The notes under the pieces: model-generated
What the model was told of the DNA's origin: nothing
Seen by the model: only the letters and a program-made list of their open reading frames with translations
The model's database searches: none
Position numbers and translations under genes: made by a program
In this document: in pieces, positions 44,098 through 52,002 of the stretch
How the letters are laid out: the number at the start of each line of letters is the position of its first letter
Numbering within the stretch: position 1 is the first letter of the stretch
NCBI GenBank assembly: GCA_946410305.1
Contig: CAMJZV010000012.1
Coordinates: 25,926 to 89,925 of the forward strand
Length of the DNA stretch: 64,000 nucleotides
Direction of reading: 5' to 3'
Source of the DNA: an uncultured Prevotellaceae bacterium
GTDB lineage: Bacteria; Bacteroidota; Bacteroidia; Bacteroidales; Bacteroidaceae

Positions 44098-44211
44098 GGG
44101 GCAAGGAGCAAGGAGCAAGGAGCAAGAGGTCAGTTTGTTCCCGGGGATACTAATATAATTGCTGCGCAGAGTCTATTCTCTTGCCCCTTGCCCCATGCCC
44201 CTTGCCCCTTG
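44098..44211 (+). repeat. Palindromic repeat flanking the HU gene, copy 2
   Basis: Arms of GGGGCAAGGAGCAAGGAGCA and TTGCCCCTTGCCCCATGCCC surround the same centre as copy 1 (GTCAGTTTGTTCCC, GCGCAGAGTCTATTCTCTTG). It lies between the HU gene and the smalltalk gene. Confidence 0.87.
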
Positions 44212-44236
44212 AAAAATAATGAAATTATTTTGAACT

Positions 44237-44347
44237 ATGAAGAGTAATCGTTTTTGGGATGTGCTGTTGAAGGTCATAGTAGCAGCCATCACGGCAGCCG
44301 CCACCGCGCTGACCACCACAAGTTGTATGGGCAGTGGCCCGTTTTAG
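44237..44347 (+). CDS. Smalltalk-type small protein
   Basis: A 36-codon frame encodes MKSNRFWDVLLKVIVAAITA followed by AATALTTTSCMGSGPF. The pattern of short charged N-terminus, W-D-x-[LI]-L-K-V-[LI], one hydrophobic helix and SCM near the end matches the tiny Bacteroidota family that NCBI calls 'smalltalk protein', normally found directly after an HU-like DNA-binding protein. Its function is unknown. A terminator follows at once (44358-44386). Confidence 0.82.
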   Translation: MKSNRFWDVLLKVIVAAITAAATALTTTSCMGSGPF

Positions 44348-44357
44348 TAAAGAAGAA

Positions 44358-44386
44358 AAGAGTGCTGACTGGCCATCAGCACTCTT
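44358..44386. terminator. Bidirectional hairpin terminator after smalltalk
   Basis: AAGAGTGCTGA (44358-44368) pairs with TCAGCACTCTT (44376-44386) across a 7-nt loop, followed by CTCTTT. It separates the plus-strand accessory module from the convergent surface-protein gene whose stop is at 44408. Confidence 0.8.
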
Positions 44387-44407
44387 CTCTTTATAGGTTT
44401 TTACTTC

Positions 44408-45120
44408 TTATTTCACTATCTGCTTCTTGCCATTGAGAATATAGAGACCCTTCTTCAACTGGGCGTTGTTCATCTGACGACCCTGAAGGTCGAAGACATT
44501 ACCTGTGACTTCCTTGTTGCCGTTTACATTTGCAATACCGGTCACATCGCCGAAGGCGTTAACGCCTGCCAGCTCATGCTGTACACCCTGTGGAGTAACG
44601 AACAGCACATTGTTGATAGCAACGGCACCCTGAGCATTGCCTGCCAGCTGCAGCTTCAGCAGGTCGCCGGCGTTGTCCTTGAAGGCCTTGTTCTGCATGG
44701 AGACACCGATGATGCGGTAGCTGCCATCGTCCATCTTGCGAATAACAACAGAGTGGCTGCCAGCAGCACGATCAGTCAGCAGGACATCCTCTAGGCTGAC
44801 ACCCATAGGCAGCGTGACATCCATCTGGAAGGCAGTGTATGCCGAAGGATTAGTCAGAGAGACGGTCGTCATGTCTGTCGACAGGCTGATGGAACCTACC
44901 TCAGCGTCAGCTGCTGCAGCACGGTTGGGATTGAGGTTTACATTACCCAGGATGTGGTCGATGACCATCACGACATCCGTTACATTAATATATGTATCGT
45001 AATTTACATCAGCAGCCTCGGCATTGAAGTTCCATTGGCTCTTACCCAGGATGTTGTCGATAATCATGACGACATCAGTCACGTTAACCTGACCATTGCT
45101 ATCGACGTCACCCATCAGCA
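44408..45120 (-). repeat. C-terminal dockerin/cohesin/sorting cassette, copy B
   Basis: This is the same cassette as copies A (35327-36030) and C (49023-49735). Copies B and C share the long run around 44880-45010 / 49495-49625 (encoding NPNRAAAADAEVGSISLSTD and DVNYDTYINVTDVV) almost without change. Confidence 0.92.
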
Positions 45121-48100
45121 GATCCTTCACGTGTACCATTATATATTGATCCTCAGGTCTCAGCGTCTCGTAGTCAGTGGTGGTCATCTCGATATTCTTC
45201 ATGGCCAACATATAATCACCTTCACTCAGACCATTGTCAAGGTTGAAGACCATGTTCAGGATTTGGCCATTGTAATCATAGAAAGGAACACCATCTGTGC
45301 TGACAACGACAACGCGTATAGTACCATCGGCCAACATATTATAGCTGACGGAGTGTCTCTCGCTGCGCCATACGTTGTAGATGTCATTAAGATATATACC
45401 TGCCGGCAATACCAAGTCGAACTGGCAACCCATAATCTGGCGTTCGTTCTGCAAGTTTACAGAAAGCTCATTCGTCTGACTCTTCATGAATTCAGGTGCA
45501 TCACCAAAGTACAGGATGTTAGAGAAGTCAGGAGCCTGAGCATTCTGATAGGTAATCGTCCAACGCTGATCACCCAGTATCTGCGGAGCTATACCATCGT
45601 AAGGCAGTGTAAACACACCATTGAAATCACCATTATAGGAATCATTGAAGTTCATCACACCAAACACCGTGTTCTCAATCTTTCCATAAGTATCATTAGA
45701 AATCTCCATCTCGCCAGTGTCTTCACCATCGTAGTTGAAGGCATTGCCAGAAACATACCAAGAAGGTTTTCCACTTGCCTGACCACCATTGAAGCCACGG
45801 ATTACCTGACCTTGTTTTCCACAATCAACAAAGAGGTTGTTCTTGATTTCAAAGGACATCCATGACTGACTCGCCGTACGATGAGCGAAGAAGTTCCTGC
45901 TTTTGGCTATGTTGTAGACGGTATTTCCTGCAAAGATGAATTTTTGTGTAGCATATTCGTTATATTCTGTAGGTCGCTGACCTGACTGTGAACTATAGAA
46001 CTCGCGGGTTCGAATATCAGCAGGTGCATAGAACGTTGAACCTGTTACGCTGAAGTCCAATACCGTGCTACCAGCTCTAAAGTCGAAAATGGGATAGCTC
46101 GTATTATTTGCAACATTAACCATACAGTTATCTACAACAACACTCCTATACACGTAATATCTGCTGCTGTTGTTCGATACCAAAGAATTGTTCAACCCGA
46201 GAATCGTCACACCATCAATGTGCAGGCTAACCTCAGTCCAGTCTGTTGCATCACTCTTTCTCTCCATAGCTATCAATGCCTCAGAAGAATTGCTGGCATC
46301 GATGGTTGCACCATGACCGTATAACGTGATGGAACCTGAAGCCATGATAGAGTTGGTGTAGGTATAATAACCACCTTCATGCAAGTTAATTTCAATATTC
46401 CTTGCACCATTACCATCCAGGGCTGCAGCAATCTCGTCACTGATATTGGTACCAGAAGGAATATCCAATACAAGGTCGACAGCACTCGATACACGCTCGA
46501 CAACGCACTCCAAGAGCTTACCGTCATTTGGATAGAAGTAGAACTGAAGGTTATACTGGCCACTCTGATCTACCGAGAAACTCTTCCAACCATTATCTAC
46601 AGTACTTGCACCCGGATCAATACTTCCACGGTTTCCTACAACCTTATACTCATAAAGCTCATTTGCAGTCAGGAAGACATTATTCTTTTCCAACAGATAT
46701 TTGCCAGGACCCACCAGTTGCATATTGTTGTTTTCGTCAGTAGCGTCCCAGTATGAACCCAAAATTCCCATTGAGCCCATAATAGTCCATACGATATCTA
46801 TGGTCTCACCACTACCATAATTAAATGGTATATTGTCTTTACCTTCTTTCATATAGAAGTTTTTACTACCCTCGGCATCAATCAGGTTCTCGTAAGTCTT
46901 ACCTTCGTCCAGTGATGCGTCTTTCAGATACCACTGAACATTCTTGATTTGGTAATCGCAAGCTTCCTTGATTGTCGCCAAATTGAATTCTATAGCCTGC
47001 ATGCCATCTGCTTCTTGAGGAATGGTGTAGCTCTTTTTAAAATGATTCCACATTGTGGTGAAGTATACATCACCGGGACCATTCCAATAGAGATATTCAC
47101 TAACATTCTTGTAACACATCGTATAAGTATTTGACTCCACTGAAGCTTTATAGTCAAATTCGATAACAGTCTCTTCACCTGCTTTCAGTGGACGATTTGC
47201 AAGAATCCAGAACTGGTTATCCCAAGCATTACCAACTTCGTATTCTTCGATGCTGACTCCAAGCGCCTCAGCCTCATCCCGTGTATAGTTCCTCTCCTGA
47301 CCATGTACAACAACCTCTGTTGAGTTTGTTACAATATCGATAGGATCGGGCTCTTCTTCACCTTCAAGCTTAACAAACTGAACCAGTCCATCTTCGGGAG
47401 CAACTTCAATCTGCCAAACACCAGCTACAGGAAGCTTAATCTTGGTCAGTGTGGCTGTTGTATAAGCAAGCCATTCTATCTCCTTAAAAGATTCATTAAG
47501 TTTAATCGTTGCACCTTTGAATGCAGCGTCGTTACCACGGACAGTAGAAATCATCACCTCATTAACCCATGTTTCCTCCTTACCTACTTCACCAACCGTC
47601 GCAACATAAGCGTCTTCATCTGCATCATATACGCACTCAACTGCATTATCATAGTCATACTCAATACCTGTTGAGTTATTTGCAGAAGCTATGAACCAAC
47701 CCTCATCCAGCTTCATGACCTGCCAAGAGAGATCGTCGAAGTAGAAGTCAGCAGGTTCCCTCAAATTTGAGCACAACTTGAACTCAATAGCCCTAGCCCC
47801 ATCGGCTGAACTAGGAACAGATATCACTTGATCAAACTCCTGCCATTCTGTGGTAAAGTTTATGTTGCCAATAGCTTGATAATAGAGGTACTCACATGGG
47901 TTCTTATGGAACTCGGTTCGTGTCATAATATTTTGTGAAGCCTTGTAACGGAAGTGAATCTTGAGTGGCGTACCTGCACTCCAGGCCTTTGGAGACTGAA
48001 TCCAGAACTCATTGGACCATTCAATGGAATTTTCATCCATAGGATCGCATGGCTCAATTTGTGTTACATGAACAGCGAACACGTGATTGCTTTCATTTCC

Positions 48101-48955
48101 AGCTTCAGCCTCAATATCAGCAGGATATGGACGAGCACGATAGCTATCTGAGAACATTGACCCAGGACACTGGTCATCAAAGTTGCGACCCATGGTCAAA
48201 GCCCATGCACAAATCTCACCAATTCTGTCGCCTCTCCAGTTAGCATTAACACCATCGATCTCCTCAAGTGCCCATGCAGGCCATGGTGTCTCAGCATTAC
48301 CCATATAAGTAGGAATGCCATTAACATCTCCCTCAACGATGACAGACTGACCATCGCTCGTGAGACACTCCTGCCAACTAGAGGGTTTCGCCGGCTTAGC
48401 GTTGTGTTCAACCTTCAGCCACTGCCATTCAATGATTGCAGTTGAAGAGCCAGGTTGAGCAACAAGGTTACATGAATAACCGCCAATACCAGTGTACTCC
48501 CACTCTACCTCCTGCCAATCCGTATCAATAGAAACATCAGCAGCCATGGGGCCTTCGCTCCAGCTCCACCCCATGTTGACTCTGATGGTAACAGGCTCTG
48601 AAGCTCTTACCATGGCAGTAACTTTGTAAGAGCCATCAAGCTCTGTAGGGATGCCGTTAGCAAGGAAATACTGGTGCCAAATGGGGTCATCCAATGCAAT
48701 TTTGTAGTACTCAACATTACCCTGTGTCTTCACAATGACGTCGCTGGTCTCTTCGGCGTCATACGTTACTTGGACATACTTGTACATTGCACCATAGTCG
48801 GTCATGACACCGTCAACCCACTCGGGTAAATAACCCATTACATAGAACGGGAATCCTGTTTGTGCGGAATAGTCAATTCTGTAATCTTCTACCCACTCAG
48901 CCTTCATTCCCATAAACACTGCTAAAAGTGCGAAAAGTGTTAGTAATTTTTTCAT
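44408..48955 (-). CDS. Giant secreted protein: carbohydrate-binding-like modules, beta-helix (DUF4957/DUF5123-like), dockerin, cohesin-like domain, sorting tail
   Basis: The protein has 1515 residues. The signal peptide is nearly the same as in the 1604-residue protein (MKKLLTLFALLAVFMGMKA). The first half (about 22-720) repeats the same binding modules (FPFYVMGYLPEW...MTDYGAMYKY; NQFWILANRPLKAGEE). A SusE/F-like segment (VWTIMGSMGILGSYWDATDE, about 740) is followed by a right-handed beta-helix region (about 830-1130; GGYYTYTNSIMASGSITLYG, VDNCMVNVANNTSYPIFDF, IKNNLFVDCG). This resembles polysaccharide-lyase-type helices, but no lyase active site was recognised. Then come a cohesin-like stretch and the shared cassette (dockerin, cohesin-like, LKKGLYILNGKKQIVK). 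It lies 67 bp after the M6 protease gene and shares its promoter at 51843-51873. Confidence 0.8.
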   Translation of the reverse strand: MKKLLTLFALLAVFMGMKAEWVEDYRIDYSAQTGFPFYVMGYLPEWVDGVMTDYGAMYKYVQVTYDAEETSDVIVKTQGNVEYYKIALDDPIWHQYFLANGIPTELDGSYKVTAMVRASEPVTIRVNMGWSWSEGPMAADVSIDTDWQEVEWEYTGIGGYSCNLVAQPGSSTAIIEWQWLKVEHNAKPAKPSSWQECLTSDGQSVIVEGDVNGIPTYMGNAETPWPAWALEEIDGVNANWRGDRIGEICAWALTMGRNFDDQCPGSMFSDSYRARPYPADIEAEAGNESNHVFAVHVTQIEPCDPMDENSIEWSNEFWIQSPKAWSAGTPLKIHFRYKASQNIMTRTEFHKNPCEYLYYQAIGNINFTTEWQEFDQVISVPSSADGARAIEFKLCSNLREPADFYFDDLSWQVMKLDEGWFIASANNSTGIEYDYDNAVECVYDADEDAYVATVGEVGKEETWVNEVMISTVRGNDAAFKGATIKLNESFKEIEWLAYTTATLTKIKLPVAGVWQIEVAPEDGLVQFVKLEGEEEPDPIDIVTNSTEVVVHGQERNYTRDEAEALGVSIEEYEVGNAWDNQFWILANRPLKAGEETVIEFDYKASVESNTYTMCYKNVSEYLYWNGPGDVYFTTMWNHFKKSYTIPQEADGMQAIEFNLATIKEACDYQIKNVQWYLKDASLDEGKTYENLIDAEGSKNFYMKEGKDNIPFNYGSGETIDIVWTIMGSMGILGSYWDATDENNNMQLVGPGKYLLEKNNVFLTANELYEYKVVGNRGSIDPGASTVDNGWKSFSVDQSGQYNLQFYFYPNDGKLLECVVERVSSAVDLVLDIPSGTNISDEIAAALDGNGARNIEINLHEGGYYTYTNSIMASGSITLYGHGATIDASNSSEALIAMERKSDATDWTEVSLHIDGVTILGLNNSLVSNNSSRYYVYRSVVVDNCMVNVANNTSYPIFDFRAGSTVLDFSVTGSTFYAPADIRTREFYSSQSGQRPTEYNEYATQKFIFAGNTVYNIAKSRNFFAHRTASQSWMSFEIKNNLFVDCGKQGQVIRGFNGGQASGKPSWYVSGNAFNYDGEDTGEMEISNDTYGKIENTVFGVMNFNDSYNGDFNGVFTLPYDGIAPQILGDQRWTITYQNAQAPDFSNILYFGDAPEFMKSQTNELSVNLQNERQIMGCQFDLVLPAGIYLNDIYNVWRSERHSVSYNMLADGTIRVVVVSTDGVPFYDYNGQILNMVFNLDNGLSEGDYMLAMKNIEMTTTDYETLRPEDQYIMVHVKDLLMGDVDSNGQVNVTDVVMIIDNILGKSQWNFNAEAADVNYDTYINVTDVVMVIDHILGNVNLNPNRAAAADAEVGSISLSTDMTTVSLTNPSAYTAFQMDVTLPMGVSLEDVLLTDRAAGSHSVVIRKMDDGSYRIIGVSMQNKAFKDNAGDLLKLQLAGNAQGAVAINNVLFVTPQGVQHELAGVNAFGDVTGIANVNGNKEVTGNVFDLQGRQMNNAQLKKGLYILNGKKQIVK

Positions 48956-48979
48956 AGGTCTTTACGTTTAGTTATTAAC

Positions 48980-49009
48980 ATTAGTGTCCCGTCAAAATGG
49001 GACACTAAT
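48980..49009. other. Perfect 11-bp stem hairpin between two surface-protein genes
   Basis: ATTAGTGTCCC (48980-48990) pairs with GGGACACTAAT (48999-49009), with an 8-nt loop. It lies in the 67-bp gap between the M6 protease stop and the next gene's start. No clear T-run follows on the minus strand, so it may be an attenuator, mRNA-stability element or a transposon-end remnant rather than a full terminator. Confidence 0.75.
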
Positions 49010-49022
49010 GAAACTTAATTAC

Positions 49023-49735
49023 TTATTTTACAATATGTTTCTTGCCATTGAGAATATAGAGGCCCTTCTTCAACTGGGCATTGTTCATCTGACGACCCTG
49101 CAAGTCGAAGACATTACCTGTGACTTCCTTGTTGCCGTTTACATTAGCAATACCGGTCACATCACCGAAGGCGTTAACGCCTGCCAGCTCATGCTGTACA
49201 CCCTGTGGAGTAACGAACAGCACATTGTTGATAGCAACGGCACCCTGAGCATTGCCTGCCAGCTGCAACTTCAACAAGTCGCCGGCGTTGCCCTTGAAGG
49301 CCTTGTTCTGCATGGAGACACCGATGATGCGGTAACTGCCATCGTCCATCTTGCAAATAACAACAGAGTGGCTGCCAGCAGCACGCTCAGTCAGCAGCAC
49401 ATCCTCCAGGCTGACACCCATAGGCAGCGTGACATCCATCTGGAAGGCAGTGTATGCCGAAGGATTAGTCAGAGAGACGGTCGTCATGTCTGTCGACAGG
49501 CTGATGGAACCTACCTCAGCGTCAGCTGCTGCAGCACGGTTGGGATTGAGGTTTACATTACCCAGGATGTGGTCGATGACCATCACGACATCCGTTACAT
49601 TAATATATGTATCGTAATTTACATCAGCAGCTTCGGCATTGAAGTTCCATGGGTTATTGCCCAGAATCTGGTCGATGATCATTACCACGTCGGTTACGTT
49701 GACATAAGTGTCGCTGTTCACGTCGCCCATCAATG
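49023..49735 (-). repeat. C-terminal dockerin/cohesin/sorting cassette, copy C
   Basis: This is the third copy of the cassette. It is joined here to a protease rather than to binding modules, showing that the cassette moves as a unit between unrelated proteins. Confidence 0.92.
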
Positions 49736-51785
49736 TTACAGGAATAGTATCACTAGGCTCTACGATGATTCCAGTGGTGTCGGCAACGACAAGCACCTCA
49801 TCAAGGAAGAAGCGACCATTCTCTGCAGCAAACGTCACCGTGACATCACTTGTTGCCGTAATGGTAGCAGCGCAATCAGTGAACGCACCCTTTTCTATTG
49901 TCACCGTAGCAGGAGAAATCGTTCCGTTGGATACCGACAGATTGAGTGTCGTACCATCGGCACTCGCATTCCAAGCACCAGCCTTGAAGGTCAGTGTGGC
50001 AGTACCATTCACGACAAAAGCAGGGGTTGTCGCAGAACCAGCAATTTTACCGGTTCCAAACTTTGCACATTGATTGGCACCATAAGACTTCTCAGCTTCC
50101 CATCCCTCATTGTCGGGCCGGAACTCGCCATTAGCGATTGTGCCACTCCAAAGATCATCATTACCGCCAGTTCCATCGCACTGGTCGAATGACTCATAGA
50201 ACAGATAGTCGTCTGTGGGCTGAATAGGATTGCCACCGACAAAAGTAGCAACATAGTCAAACGAGATGGTATTATCGCTATTCTGCGTAATGTTCTCTAC
50301 AGAGCCATTCATCCAGTAAGTACCATTGCTGGTCTTAGTAAAGAACTGAGCAGCATTCTTGGCCTGAGTATCCTTTGTCTTGAAGTTCTTGTTGAAAGCG
50401 CTTACCGAACCATTGGGGAACAACACGGCGTCATCATAGTATTTTACACCTTCATACATGGTATAAGAATACTCACCATCGGCAGGAACCACTGTCATAC
50501 GCTGATGACTGGGGTCGTCGTTGGGTTGATTATTTTCCCAAACTGTAGCATTATAATCACAATGCAGAATCAGCAGACCAGCATCAGGCAATGAGGCATC
50601 CCAGCCTTCTTTCTGGCGGTTCTCCAGCAAGTAGTACTCATCGGGATTCTTATCATTATAAATAATGTAGAACTCACCGCCATCCTGCAACGACTTCATA
50701 TTCGTGACAGCAACATCCTCGGCATTCAGTTCAATGGGTTCCTCCCAACCAGCAAACCAGCGCTCATAGCTGGTATAACCAGCAGGCTGATAACTGCCGC
50801 CATTATACGAACCGCTGTCCATCAGGTCGTAAGAGCCCATACCCTGTCCACCAGAGTAGTCAATGTCGTAGAAGTCAGGATAGCCCAGGCAGTGGCTATA
50901 CTCATGGCACATAGTGCCAATACCATTTATATCACCACTTTGTCCTTCCAACTCTGCACCACAGGCATAGCTATCGACCTTCAGGCTTTTCTCGCTTGTA
51001 CCTACTTCAACAGAGCCTGAACCGTCTCCATAATATGTTGCTGCGTCCAAGCTATAGGCATGGGGCCAGATGGTCGTAGAAGCACCACCGTCAGCCTCGC
51101 CCTTACCGGCATAGACTACATACACTTGATCGACATAACCGTCGTTGTCCCAGTCATAAGGAGTCCAGTCTGTGACCATTTGCTTAGCGAGTTCTACTGC
51201 CTCGCAGACCATCTGGCCAGCATACATATCATTGCCACTATCGTCGTTTTTGCCATAGTAGCTGGCATTTTTGCTGACCGTCAAAGGACCCACTACGTCG
51301 AAGTCCAGTTCGAACTTCCCAAGACTCTGAGCCTTGAAGTAGTCAGCCATAGAGCCCTTGAAGTTCCCTTCAGAGAAGCCCTCCTCGTTGGCTATGCGAT
51401 TGAAGAGCGCATTGTCATGACCTGTCTGAAACGCCTTGTCACTGAAGTTGACCAGAATCATAATGGCCTTCTTCTTACCTAAAATAGTTGTAGGATGACC
51501 AAATATACGTCTTTGAATACGCTGGGAATTGACCTTAGCGCGACGCACTTTAGCCTTCTGAATAATCTGCTGAGCATCGACAGCTACATAAACATCACCC
51601 TGTTGAGTGTATGCCTGGCCATTCTCGCTCTTCCAAAAATGTCCGTGTTCGTCACCCACAAGCGTGGCTCGGACTTCTGTTCCGTCTTGCAACGTCAGCG
51701 TCTTCCAGACGCCCCGCTTGGCAGGAACGGCCATGACTATCAGGACTGCCATCAACAGCGTCCATAATAATAACGTTCTTTTCAT
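49023..51785 (-). CDS. Secreted M6-family metalloprotease with dockerin, cohesin-like domain and sorting tail
   Basis: The protein has 920 residues. A signal peptide (about 1-21, ending IVMAVPA) and a propeptide-like region (EVRATLVGDEHGHFWKSENGQAY) come first. The catalytic domain is M6/immune inhibitor A-like: KAIMILVNFSDKAF, VYVVYAGKGEADGG, and the zinc site GTMCHEYSHCLGYPDFYD with His294-Glu295...His298, then MGSYDLMDSG and LLENRQKEGWDASLP. A jelly-roll binding domain (about 530-690) precedes the dockerin (GDVNSDTYVNVTDVVMIIDQIL), cohesin-like domain and sorting tail (LKKGLYILNGKKHIVK). It should cleave proteins at or outside the cell surface. It is the first gene of the two-gene operon driven from 51843-51873. 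Confidence 0.9.
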   Translation of the reverse strand: MKRTLLLWTLLMAVLIVMAVPAKRGVWKTLTLQDGTEVRATLVGDEHGHFWKSENGQAYTQQGDVYVAVDAQQIIQKAKVRRAKVNSQRIQRRIFGHPTTILGKKKAIMILVNFSDKAFQTGHDNALFNRIANEEGFSEGNFKGSMADYFKAQSLGKFELDFDVVGPLTVSKNASYYGKNDDSGNDMYAGQMVCEAVELAKQMVTDWTPYDWDNDGYVDQVYVVYAGKGEADGGASTTIWPHAYSLDAATYYGDGSGSVEVGTSEKSLKVDSYACGAELEGQSGDINGIGTMCHEYSHCLGYPDFYDIDYSGGQGMGSYDLMDSGSYNGGSYQPAGYTSYERWFAGWEEPIELNAEDVAVTNMKSLQDGGEFYIIYNDKNPDEYYLLENRQKEGWDASLPDAGLLILHCDYNATVWENNQPNDDPSHQRMTVVPADGEYSYTMYEGVKYYDDAVLFPNGSVSAFNKNFKTKDTQAKNAAQFFTKTSNGTYWMNGSVENITQNSDNTISFDYVATFVGGNPIQPTDDYLFYESFDQCDGTGGNDDLWSGTIANGEFRPDNEGWEAEKSYGANQCAKFGTGKIAGSATTPAFVVNGTATLTFKAGAWNASADGTTLNLSVSNGTISPATVTIEKGAFTDCAATITATSDVTVTFAAENGRFFLDEVLVVADTTGIIVEPSDTIPVTLMGDVNSDTYVNVTDVVMIIDQILGNNPWNFNAEAADVNYDTYINVTDVVMVIDHILGNVNLNPNRAAAADAEVGSISLSTDMTTVSLTNPSAYTAFQMDVTLPMGVSLEDVLLTERAAGSHSVVICKMDDGSYRIIGVSMQNKAFKGNAGDLLKLQLAGNAQGAVAINNVLFVTPQGVQHELAGVNAFGDVTGIANVNGNKEVTGNVFDLQGRQMNNAQLKKGLYILNGKKHIVK

Positions 51786-51842
51786 AGGGCTTTATTTTTA
51801 GTTATTGGTAGTATCCATTTGTCAAGAGACAATACACCGCTG

Positions 51843-51873
51843 CAAATTTACGAAGAAATTATGATAATTCCAA
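51843..51873 (-). promoter_or_regulatory. Promoter of the M6 protease operon
   Basis: On the minus strand TTG (plus 51871-51873) and TAAATTTG (plus 51843-51850) are spaced by 20 bp. The predicted start is near 51837, about 50 nt before the ATG at 51785. The stretch 51861-51902 matches 40277-40318 at 40 of 42 positions, so the two surface-protein operons probably share control. Confidence 0.75.
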
Positions 51874-51946
51874 GAAAATAATTAAATAATTTTAAGTGTT
51901 TTTCTACACAATATGCCACAAAAATTATTCTCTCAGCATCATTTTA

Positions 51947-51978
51947 TTTGCATAATTGGGGAAATATGCTTATATTTG
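51947..51978 (+). promoter_or_regulatory. Promoter of the GH3 gene
   Basis: TTTG (51947-51950), 20 bp, TATATTTG (51971-51978) is a full consensus match. The predicted start near 51985 lies between the ATG at 51913 and that at 52003, supporting translation from 52003. Confidence 0.78.
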
Positions 51979-52002
51979 CAGCAGAATTACCAAAATACTA
52001 AC

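Noticed and set aside
40511..44347. Prophage
   Set aside because: VapE, M15 and HU-like genes alone do not make a phage: no integrase, terminase, capsid, portal or tail genes are present.
35327..49735. Diversity-generating retroelement acting on the repeated C-terminal cassettes
   Set aside because: No reverse transcriptase or adenine-biased template/variable pair; differences are scattered and mostly silent.
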